Source of the DNA: an uncultured Fibrobacter sp. | GTDB lineage: Bacteria; Fibrobacterota; Fibrobacteria; Fibrobacterales; Fibrobacteraceae | Assembly (NCBI GenBank): GCA_946414025.1 | Contig: CAMKMX010000003.1 | Coordinates: forward strand, 62,001 to 126,000 | DNA length: 64,000 nt | Direction: 5' to 3' | Shown: piece by piece, positions 51,509-58,906 of the stretch | Layout of the letters: each line of letters opens with the position of its first letter | How positions within the stretch are numbered: the first letter of the stretch is position 1 | The notes under the pieces: generated by a model | What the model saw: the letters and a program-made list of their open reading frames with translations, nothing else | Told to the model about the DNA's origin: nothing | Database searches by the model: none | Position numbers and translations under genes: made by a program

Positions 51509-53106
51509 TTTACTTACCGGACCTGCATCCGGATGGTCTTGGCCATGGAGCCCTGCTGCACGCGCACGATGTAGGCGCCCTTGCCCATGCTACCGAAGGT
51601 GTGGGCGAAGGAGCCTGCAGCCATGCTCTCGCTGTGACTTTCGATGGTGTGGCCCATCATGTCGAACACCTGAACCTTCACCATGCCAGCCTTGGCCACG
51701 GTGACCTGGAGGGTGTTGCCGTGGATGCTGGCGGAGAGGCCTGCAGGAGCGGCGACCACGCCGATGGCGGTGTTGGCGTACGGGTTAGTGCCTGTACCGT
51801 TACCGTTGGTGCCGTTGCCATTGGTGCCGTTACCGTTAGTACCGTTACCGTTGGTGCCGTTGCCATTGGTGCCGTTACCATTAGTACCGTTACCGTTGGT
51901 GCCGTTACCGTTGGAGCTGGAGCCGGCGGAAAGCTTGCCGACGCACTTCACGTTGTCGATATCCAGTTCCGTACCGATGTTGGCCTGGGTCAACTTCTCG
52001 TCAACCACCCAGGCAAGGCCCTTGACTCCCGCCCAGGAGAAGGCCTTCACGTCGGACGGAGATGCACTTGCCACCCAGTCGGGCTGAGTCATCACGCTCA
52101 CCGTAACGGTGGTCCAGCCACTGGAAGCGTTCTGGTTCGGGGCTACGTGCTCGTATCCCTTGTCCTTGGTCACGCCATCAACAAGACCGCGGAGGTGGTG
52201 GCCCGAACCCTTGTAATCGTACTGGATGGCGGTGCACTGAGCCAGGACACCCGCACCGAAATCGACACCCATGCCAACAGACGGATAGTCGGTAGAGCCG
52301 GAGGTGATACCGCCGATGCCCTTCATGGCGGCATAGGAGTTGGTGCCCTCGGAAACAATCATGTCCCAAGTCTGGTTCGCATCCTGAGTATTCGTGAGCG
52401 TTCCACCGGCCTTGTAGAGGTACCAATAGGCGTCGTCGGCGATATTTTCCGCAACGGTGTTGCCGTCATCAAAGTCGTCGAAGGTTTCGGCACCGCCGGA
52501 CACCACCGTGCTGCTGCCAGAACCACTGCTGGTAGCGCTGCTTGCACTAGATGCCGTCGGTTGAATCGTGCCACCGACGCATTCCACGTCGTCGATATCC
52601 AGCTGGGTACCGATGTTGGCCTGGGTCAGCTTTTCGTCGACCACCCAGGCAAGGCCCTTGACCGTTGCCCAGGAGAAGGCCTTCACGTCGGACGGAGAGG
52701 CGCCAGCCACCCAGTCGGGCTGTGCCATCGTGGTCACCGTAACGGTGGTCCAGCCGCTAGAAGCGTCCTGGTTCGGGGCAACGTGTTCGTAGCCCTTGTC
52801 CTTGGTCACGCCATCCACAAGACCGCGGAGGTGGTGGCCCGAGCCCTTGTACTTATAGCTGATGGCGGTGCAGTTGGCCAGCGCACCCATACCGAAATCG
52901 ACACCCACGCCCACAGACGGATAGGTGGTATCACCAGAGGTAATGCCGCTGATGCCCTTCATGGAGGCGTAGGAGTTGGTGCCATCGGCAGAAATCATGT
53001 CCCAGGTCTGGGTTGCATCCTGGGTGTTCGTGACAGAACCACCAGCTGTATAAATGTACCAGTAGGCGTCTTCGGCCACGTTTTCGGCAGTGGCGTTACC
53101 GTCATC
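51509..53106. repeat. 1.6 kb direct repeat, copy A
   Basis: This segment appears identical to 55017-56614 at an offset of 3508 bp. Both ends were located base by base: the first mismatches are at 51508/55016 and 53107/56615. It encodes the last two CBM11-like modules, the NGT linker and the sorting domain of the GH5 enzyme. Confidence 0.9.
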
Positions 53107-54861
53107 GAAGTCATCGAACACAGAAGTGCCAGCCGTTGTGGTGCTGCCGCTAGAAGAGGCGCTAGAGGGGTTGGTGCTGCTATTCGACGACGAGCCAGTA
53201 CCACTGCCAGAGGCCGTAATTTCGCCATCGACGCAACGGAAGTTATCGATATAGAGATAGTTCGCGCCGGTCACGTCCTGCACTTCCCAAGCAAACTTGT
53301 CAATCTTGGAATGATCCAGAGTCACCGTGGGAGACTTTGCACCCCAGTTGCCCTGGGCCAAGTCGCCCCATTCAACGGAGGCAGTCTTCCAGGATGTTGA
53401 AGCGATAAAGCTGGTGGTGTGGTAGTTGTAGTCCTTTACTTCGGGAGTCTGAGCCTTAAATATGTGGGCGGCACCCTTGTATTCATAGGTGAACTTAGTG
53501 CAGCCAGACAAATCGTAGATACCTTCGTCTTCGGTCAGGTTCAAACCAAGAGCGACATAAGGATCGTACTTGTACGTTCCTGCATTCAAAACAATGCCTG
53601 TCAGGGCAGCCATACCTTCGGTGGAGTTGTCACCCTCAACCACTACGACATAACCATCACCTTCTTCATTCTCGGCATTGGTAATGGTAGAGGCGCCATT
53701 TCCGTTTTCATCGCCCGGATTACCCTTGTCGGTATAGGCATACCACACGCCACCGGAGTTGGCAACACCATCAAGATCCTCGAAGTCGTCGATAAACTCA
53801 GAAGCCTGGGCTTCGCCGCTAGAAGAAGAGTTAACGGCGCCAGTCCTCCATACGGCGGTGGCGGCGTGGCTCTTCAGCTGGTTGTAAGCAAAGGCTCCGG
53901 ATGTAGAATAACCCGACTCCTGCCAAGCAGAAGGATCAGTGTAGTTACTTTGATTCCTGAAAGCAGAAGCAGCTTCATCCTTATTGCTTACGGACCAGTT
54001 GCACCAGGAAATCTTCTTGGAATCCAGGAACTCCATCCAGGCGGCAGCATCAGTAGTGTTGTTGACACCCTGACCATCGGACGTGCCGACACCCCATTCC
54101 GTCACGAACACCGTGAGGCCTGCCTGCATGGCACTGTTAATTCTCTGCTTGTAAGATGAATAGCCACTGTACTCACCACCATTAAGATTGTGAGAATTTG
54201 CATAGAAGTGGAATGTATAGGCGGTGTTGTTGCCCGAATCGGTCACCTTATTGTTAATGGCCTCTTCCGGATGGAGGGAGTACTGGCTTGTACCCACGAC
54301 AACCAAGTTATCCGTACCACCGTTGTTACGGATGGTCGGGATTACCTGCTCAGCATAACCCTTGATGGTAGTCCACATACCTTCATTTTTGGGCTCATTC
54401 CAGACTTCAAAAATCACGTTCGGGTAGGAGCCCCATTTTTTGGCCATATATTCGAAAAAACTTTTGGCTTCGTCCACTTCATTATTGGCATAATGGGCAT
54501 GGTAGTCGATGATGACATAGATGTCTTTATCGATAGCGGCCTGTATGACCACATCATCCCTTGTTCTAGAGTTGTTGTAATCACCAGCTCCAGGCTCACC
54601 AGAAGTTCCGTGGGCCACGCGGATTATCTCCACGTTCCATTTTTCTACAAGGGCGTTCACCACGGAGGTCGTGTAGAAGGCGGAACCGGCATCCCAGTAG
54701 TCCCAGTACATGCTCATGCCCTTGAGCTGAACCGGCGTAGAGTTCCCGGTCTTCGATCCGTAAAGCTGTCCGTTCTTCGCCTGAAGCTTACCGTAGTAGC
54801 TCACAGGGCCGGCAAACGCGAACACCGCCGCAAGTGCCATGAGGGAGATGATTTTTTTCAT
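51514..54861 (-). CDS. GH5 cellulase with three CBM11-like modules
   Basis: 1115 residues. Signal peptide (SLMALAAVFAFA); GH5 domain (about 20-340) with VIIDYHAH, acid/base Glu in NVIFEVWNEP and nucleophile Glu in VFVTEWG; CBM11-like module 1 (about 355-560); modules 2 and 3 (about 582-770 and 785-970), very similar to each other; a linker of NGT repeats (about 982-1022); and a type IX-like C-terminal sorting domain (VKVQVFDMMGHTIES...KGAYIVRVQQG). The part from residue 585 on is duplicated in the next gene. Its promoter region shares AAGTCAAATT with the 50.3 kb gene. Confidence 0.92.
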   Translation of the reverse strand: MKKIISLMALAAVFAFAGPVSYYGKLQAKNGQLYGSKTGNSTPVQLKGMSMYWDYWDAGSAFYTTSVVNALVEKWNVEIIRVAHGTSGEPGAGDYNNSRTRDDVVIQAAIDKDIYVIIDYHAHYANNEVDEAKSFFEYMAKKWGSYPNVIFEVWNEPKNEGMWTTIKGYAEQVIPTIRNNGGTDNLVVVGTSQYSLHPEEAINNKVTDSGNNTAYTFHFYANSHNLNGGEYSGYSSYKQRINSAMQAGLTVFVTEWGVGTSDGQGVNNTTDAAAWMEFLDSKKISWCNWSVSNKDEAASAFRNQSNYTDPSAWQESGYSTSGAFAYNQLKSHAATAVWRTGAVNSSSSGEAQASEFIDDFEDLDGVANSGGVWYAYTDKGNPGDENGNGASTITNAENEEGDGYVVVVEGDNSTEGMAALTGIVLNAGTYKYDPYVALGLNLTEDEGIYDLSGCTKFTYEYKGAAHIFKAQTPEVKDYNYHTTSFIASTSWKTASVEWGDLAQGNWGAKSPTVTLDHSKIDKFAWEVQDVTGANYLYIDNFRCVDGEITASGSGTGSSSNSSTNPSSASSSGSTTTAGTSVFDDFDDGNATAENVAEDAYWYIYTAGGSVTNTQDATQTWDMISADGTNSYASMKGISGITSGDTTYPSVGVGVDFGMGALANCTAISYKYKGSGHHLRGLVDGVTKDKGYEHVAPNQDASSGWTTVTVTTMAQPDWVAGASPSDVKAFSWATVKGLAWVVDEKLTQANIGTQLDIDDVECVGGTIQPTASSASSATSSGSGSSTVVSGGAETFDDFDDGNTVAENIADDAYWYLYKAGGTLTNTQDANQTWDMIVSEGTNSYAAMKGIGGITSGSTDYPSVGMGVDFGAGVLAQCTAIQYDYKGSGHHLRGLVDGVTKDKGYEHVAPNQNASSGWTTVTVSVMTQPDWVASASPSDVKAFSWAGVKGLAWVVDEKLTQANIGTELDIDNVKCVGKLSAGSSSNGNGTNGNGTNGNGTNGNGTNGNGTNGNGTNGNGTNGNGTGTNPYANTAIGVVAAPAGLSASIHGNTLQVTVAKAGMVKVQVFDMMGHTIESHSESMAAGSFAHTFGSMGKGAYIVRVQQGSMAKTIRMQVR
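51795..51913. repeat. 15-bp tandem repeats coding for Asn-Gly-Thr units (copy A)
   Basis: About eight imperfect 15-bp units (CCGTTACCGTTGGTG type on the plus strand) encode repeated NGNGT on the minus strand. Each unit is an N-x-T sequon. The same array is at 55303-55421. Confidence 0.8.
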
Positions 54862-54973
54862 GGGGATAGTCCTTGGTTAGTTTTATCTCGAGTAAAAATA
54901 AACTTTGGGGATAGTTTTTTCAAGTCAAATTCTATTTACATGGGGTGGCGTGATTTCGCTCACAGGGAAAACA

Positions 54974-55001
54974 AAAAAAGGCGGGGATTAACCCGCCTCT
55001 T
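54974..55001 (-). terminator. Terminator of the binding-protein gene
   Basis: AGGCGGG/CCCGCCT stem; on the minus strand it is followed by seven T. Confidence 0.8.
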
Positions 55002-55016
55002 TCAACTTTGTAAAAG

Positions 55017-56614
55017 TTTACTTACCGGACCTGCATCCGGATGGTCTTGGCCATGGAGCCCTGCTGCACGCGCACGATGTAGGCGCCCTTGCCCATGCTA
55101 CCGAAGGTGTGGGCGAAGGAGCCTGCAGCCATGCTCTCGCTGTGACTTTCGATGGTGTGGCCCATCATGTCGAACACCTGAACCTTCACCATGCCAGCCT
55201 TGGCCACGGTGACCTGGAGGGTGTTGCCGTGGATGCTGGCGGAGAGGCCTGCAGGAGCGGCGACCACGCCGATGGCGGTGTTGGCGTACGGGTTAGTGCC
55301 TGTACCGTTACCGTTGGTGCCGTTGCCATTGGTGCCGTTACCGTTAGTACCGTTACCGTTGGTGCCGTTGCCATTGGTGCCGTTACCATTAGTACCGTTA
55401 CCGTTGGTGCCGTTACCGTTGGAGCTGGAGCCGGCGGAAAGCTTGCCGACGCACTTCACGTTGTCGATATCCAGTTCCGTACCGATGTTGGCCTGGGTCA
55501 ACTTCTCGTCAACCACCCAGGCAAGGCCCTTGACTCCCGCCCAGGAGAAGGCCTTCACGTCGGACGGAGATGCACTTGCCACCCAGTCGGGCTGAGTCAT
55601 CACGCTCACCGTAACGGTGGTCCAGCCACTGGAAGCGTTCTGGTTCGGGGCTACGTGCTCGTATCCCTTGTCCTTGGTCACGCCATCAACAAGACCGCGG
55701 AGGTGGTGGCCCGAACCCTTGTAATCGTACTGGATGGCGGTGCACTGAGCCAGGACACCCGCACCGAAATCGACACCCATGCCAACAGACGGATAGTCGG
55801 TAGAGCCGGAGGTGATACCGCCGATGCCCTTCATGGCGGCATAGGAGTTGGTGCCCTCGGAAACAATCATGTCCCAAGTCTGGTTCGCATCCTGAGTATT
55901 CGTGAGCGTTCCACCGGCCTTGTAGAGGTACCAATAGGCGTCGTCGGCGATATTTTCCGCAACGGTGTTGCCGTCATCAAAGTCGTCGAAGGTTTCGGCA
56001 CCGCCGGACACCACCGTGCTGCTGCCAGAACCACTGCTGGTAGCGCTGCTTGCACTAGATGCCGTCGGTTGAATCGTGCCACCGACGCATTCCACGTCGT
56101 CGATATCCAGCTGGGTACCGATGTTGGCCTGGGTCAGCTTTTCGTCGACCACCCAGGCAAGGCCCTTGACCGTTGCCCAGGAGAAGGCCTTCACGTCGGA
56201 CGGAGAGGCGCCAGCCACCCAGTCGGGCTGTGCCATCGTGGTCACCGTAACGGTGGTCCAGCCGCTAGAAGCGTCCTGGTTCGGGGCAACGTGTTCGTAG
56301 CCCTTGTCCTTGGTCACGCCATCCACAAGACCGCGGAGGTGGTGGCCCGAGCCCTTGTACTTATAGCTGATGGCGGTGCAGTTGGCCAGCGCACCCATAC
56401 CGAAATCGACACCCACGCCCACAGACGGATAGGTGGTATCACCAGAGGTAATGCCGCTGATGCCCTTCATGGAGGCGTAGGAGTTGGTGCCATCGGCAGA
56501 AATCATGTCCCAGGTCTGGGTTGCATCCTGGGTGTTCGTGACAGAACCACCAGCTGTATAAATGTACCAGTAGGCGTCTTCGGCCACGTTTTCGGCAGTG
56601 GCGTTACCGTCATC
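55017..56614. repeat. 1.6 kb direct repeat, copy B
   Basis: Second copy of the segment at 51509-53106, in the same orientation. Confidence 0.9.
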
Positions 56615-57040
56615 AAAGTTGTCAAACACCGGAGTCGGACCCGTGGAAGCAGAGCTTTCCACGGAAGCAGAACTCTCTACAGAAGCGGAAGATTCCGGAT
56701 TTTCAGAAGCGGAGCTTTCCACGATTTCGGAAGCGGAGCTTTCTACGATTTCGGAAGCGGAACTTTCAGGCTGTTCAGAAGCAGAGGAGGATACAACACA
56801 CTGAGCCCATTCCCAATAATCCCAGAATCCCCCCGATTGAGTATTCTCAGGGGCAACGGTTACTGAATCAGGAACATTGGCCTTCTTTTTGTAACATTGT
56901 CCATCCGTACCAAGGCCTGTGTAGCACTGTCCATCAACCACCGCCGTTCCAGCCTGGAACTCCACACAAGGCTGCGATGAAACGTCTTGCGCCATAACAG
57001 CCGTAGCTGCTACTGCCAAGAATGTTAAGGATTTTTTCAT
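55022..57040 (-). CDS. Non-catalytic surface protein with two CBM11-like modules
   Basis: 672 residues. Signal peptide MKKSLTFLAVAATAVMA, then a four-Cys module (about 23-80, QPCVEF...GQCYTGLGTDGQCY...WDYWEWAQC), a Ser/Glu/Ala linker (repeated ESSAS, about 82-137), two CBM11-like modules (about 142-500), the NGT-repeat linker and the type IX-like sorting domain. There is no catalytic domain. From residue 142 on it appears identical to the end of the GH5 gene downstream. It probably binds cellulose or beta-glucan and may act as an adhesin. Confidence 0.88.
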   Translation of the reverse strand: MKKSLTFLAVAATAVMAQDVSSQPCVEFQAGTAVVDGQCYTGLGTDGQCYKKKANVPDSVTVAPENTQSGGFWDYWEWAQCVVSSSASEQPESSASEIVESSASEIVESSASENPESSASVESSASVESSASTGPTPVFDNFDDGNATAENVAEDAYWYIYTAGGSVTNTQDATQTWDMISADGTNSYASMKGISGITSGDTTYPSVGVGVDFGMGALANCTAISYKYKGSGHHLRGLVDGVTKDKGYEHVAPNQDASSGWTTVTVTTMAQPDWVAGASPSDVKAFSWATVKGLAWVVDEKLTQANIGTQLDIDDVECVGGTIQPTASSASSATSSGSGSSTVVSGGAETFDDFDDGNTVAENIADDAYWYLYKAGGTLTNTQDANQTWDMIVSEGTNSYAAMKGIGGITSGSTDYPSVGMGVDFGAGVLAQCTAIQYDYKGSGHHLRGLVDGVTKDKGYEHVAPNQNASSGWTTVTVSVMTQPDWVASASPSDVKAFSWAGVKGLAWVVDEKLTQANIGTELDIDNVKCVGKLSAGSSSNGNGTNGNGTNGNGTNGNGTNGNGTNGNGTNGNGTNGNGTGTNPYANTAIGVVAAPAGLSASIHGNTLQVTVAKAGMVKVQVFDMMGHTIESHSESMAAGSFAHTFGSMGKGAYIVRVQQGSMAKTIRMQVR

Positions 57041-57136
57041 AATTTTTCCTCTTTTTTTGTTATTTCCATGAAATATACGATTTTATGTCAATTTTGTTTA
57101 GTAAAATATCATTTACTTGGTGTCTTTTTCGAAGCA

Positions 57137-57161
57137 AAAAGCCCCTCTCGGAGGGGCTTTT
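57137..57161. terminator. Bidirectional terminator
   Basis: AAAAGCCCCTC-TCG-GAGGGGCTTTT, a perfect 11-bp stem ending the gene at 57190. Confidence 0.85.
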
Positions 57162-57189
57162 CAGCGATATCTCAATGTCAGACAACGAG

Positions 57190-57627
57190 TTAGTTTTCGT
57201 TGTTGTGCATTTCCATCTGTTCGCGGTCCATGGTGTGCTGCAAGTATTCCTTGAAGTCACGGTCGATGTTCACGCCGTCGAAGTCGATGTCATCGTTTTC
57301 CAACACGAACACGGCGCTGGGGTTATCGAGCCAGCCGACCACGTCCACGCCTTCCAACTTCATGGACTTGTCGCCAGCGGCCTGGGCCACGTATTCCACC
57401 TTGGACTTGGCCACCCAGCCCTGACCGCAGTTGCCCTTGACCAGAACTTCGGTATCGCCGTCCTTGACGATGGTAAGTTCATCGTTAAAGCCCGCGGTGC
57501 AAACCACAGAGCCACCGCCCTTCTCCTTGGTCAGGTCAATATCGCCCAGCTTGGACTTGACTTTGTTGGGTGCTGCGAAAGCAGCGGCAACCATCAGAGA
57601 AAGAGCAACAAACAAAACCTTTTTCAT
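57190..57627 (-). CDS. Small secreted protein of unknown function
   Basis: 145 residues. Signal peptide VLFVALSLMVAAAFA. The mature part has two Cys (VVCTAGF, KGNCGQGW) that could form a disulfide, a repeated V(E/D)V strand pattern and an acidic/His/Asn-rich C-terminus (DREQMEMHNNEN). No family recognised. GAGG ribosome site. It is divergent from mltG by 97 bp. Confidence 0.7.
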   Translation of the reverse strand: MKKVLFVALSLMVAAAFAAPNKVKSKLGDIDLTKEKGGGSVVCTAGFNDELTIVKDGDTEVLVKGNCGQGWVAKSKVEYVAQAAGDKSMKLEGVDVVGWLDNPSAVFVLENDDIDFDGVNIDRDFKEYLQHTMDREQMEMHNNEN

Positions 57628-57724
57628 GTTATTCCTCGAAACGGGATAAAAATATTCGTTAATGCAATAGGAATATACCTTTTATTTTGGCAATTTGTGA
57701 GATATTCTTTTAAATTTTTACAAT

Positions 57725-58732
57725 ATGAAGCGTTTTTTTTGCATTTTATTGATTTTTCTGGTGGTTTTGGCCGCTTTTGCCGGGATCCAAGGTAAAAAAA
57801 GACTGAACGCCGTCTCAAATAACTCCGAAACAGTACTCCTGGAAATCCCCAAGGGAAGTTCCGCGTCCAAGGTCGCCCAGATACTGGACGAAAAAGGCGT
57901 GTGGAAGGACGGACTGGCATTCAAGGTCCGGAACAAAATGGACAAGCCAAGCCTCAAGGCGGGCTGGTACGAGATTCCGCCACGGCAAACCCTGGAACAA
58001 ATTTTCGCCCTGCTTGCAAGCGGCAAGAACGCCGTACGCAAGGTGACTATTCCCGAAGGTCGGGCAAGCTGGGAGATTCCCGCCTACTTGAAAAAGGCGT
58101 TCCCCGACTTGAACGAGGACCGCTGGAACAAGTTGGTCCAGGACCCGAAGTTCGCCCAGTCCCTGGGCGTAGATGCAAACTCGCTGGAAGGCTATTTGCT
58201 GCCCGACACCTACCCCTTCGCCATCGATGCAAACGAAGAGACGATCATCAGACAGATGGTGGCGGCGAACCTGAAAGTACGGGACGAGATGAAAGGAAAG
58301 CCAGGCTCCAAGTGGGCAACTCTCGGCAACTGGCACAAGGTGCTTACCCTTGCAAGCGTAGTAGAAGAAGAAACCGGCAAGCCCGACGAGCGGTTCTTGA
58401 TTGCAGGCGTTTTCCACAACAGGCTTGAAATCGGCATGCCCCTGGGGGCAGACCCCACGGTGCGGTTCATCTTCAGAAACTTGACCGGGCCCATCTACAA
58501 GAGCCAGCTCAACAGCGACAGCCCCTACAACACCCGCAAGTTCAAGGGTCTGATGCCAGGCCCCATCTCGAACCCGGGGCGCAAGGCCATAGAGGCGGCC
58601 CTATTCCCAGCCGACACCAAGGCTCTTTACTTTGTTGCAAAAGATGACGGTTCGGGAACTCACTTCTTTAGCAGCACGCTCAGCGACCACAACAAGTTCA
58701 AGGACGTAGCGGCGAAGAATAGAGGGGAGTGA
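57725..58732 (+). CDS. mltG: Endolytic murein transglycosylase MltG
   Basis: 335 residues. One N-terminal membrane anchor, LysM-like region (EIPKGSSASKVAQIL), and the YceG domain with LEGYLLPDTYPFAID, the catalytic Glu in LASVVEEETG, LPG-type MPGPISNPGRKAIEAAL and DDGSGTHFFSSTLSDHN. It cleaves nascent glycan strands at the inner membrane. The TGA stop is the first TGA of a GAGTTGTGAG-type repeat. Confidence 0.95.
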   Translation: MKRFFCILLIFLVVLAAFAGIQGKKRLNAVSNNSETVLLEIPKGSSASKVAQILDEKGVWKDGLAFKVRNKMDKPSLKAGWYEIPPRQTLEQIFALLASGKNAVRKVTIPEGRASWEIPAYLKKAFPDLNEDRWNKLVQDPKFAQSLGVDANSLEGYLLPDTYPFAIDANEETIIRQMVAANLKVRDEMKGKPGSKWATLGNWHKVLTLASVVEEETGKPDERFLIAGVFHNRLEIGMPLGADPTVRFIFRNLTGPIYKSQLNSDSPYNTRKFKGLMPGPISNPGRKAIEAALFPADTKALYFVAKDDGSGTHFFSSTLSDHNKFKDVAAKNRGE

Positions 58733-58906
58733 GTTGTGAGTTGTGAGGTGTGTGGTATGGAAAAAGAATTCGTCATGTTCGCGCAGGCGAACATCCGCTT
58801 ACTGCAACCCAGCGGATCCCCGACCAAGTCGGGGATGACATTCCTCAAAGCGAAGCGACCTCAAATCCCTAGCCCCTAGCCCCTAGCCCCTAGATCCTAG
58901 CCCCTA
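58733..58906. repeat. Composite repeat between mltG and the patatin-like gene
   Basis: GAGTTGTGAGGTGTG units; a REP-like TTCGTCATGTTCGCG...CGAACATCCGC (58770-58799); GATCCCCGAC-CAAG-TCGGGGATGACA (58814-58838); CCTCAAAGCGAAGCGACCTC; then CCTAGCCCCTAGCCCC heptamers (58867-58906). The last unit contains the TAG stop of the minus-strand gene at 58904-58906. Confidence 0.7.

Noticed and set aside
51795..51913. Regularly spaced short repeats resembling a CRISPR array
   Set aside because: Units are contiguous 15-mers with no unique spacers, in frame inside a coding linker; no cas genes nearby.
51499..53400. 633-codon open frame on the plus strand, opposite the GH5 gene (and a similar one at 55109-56866)
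   Set aside because: It is the antisense shadow of a GC-rich, repetitive coding sequence. The product is Val/Gly/His-rich without signal peptide or known motif, and the minus-strand frame has clear GH5/CBM11-like domains.
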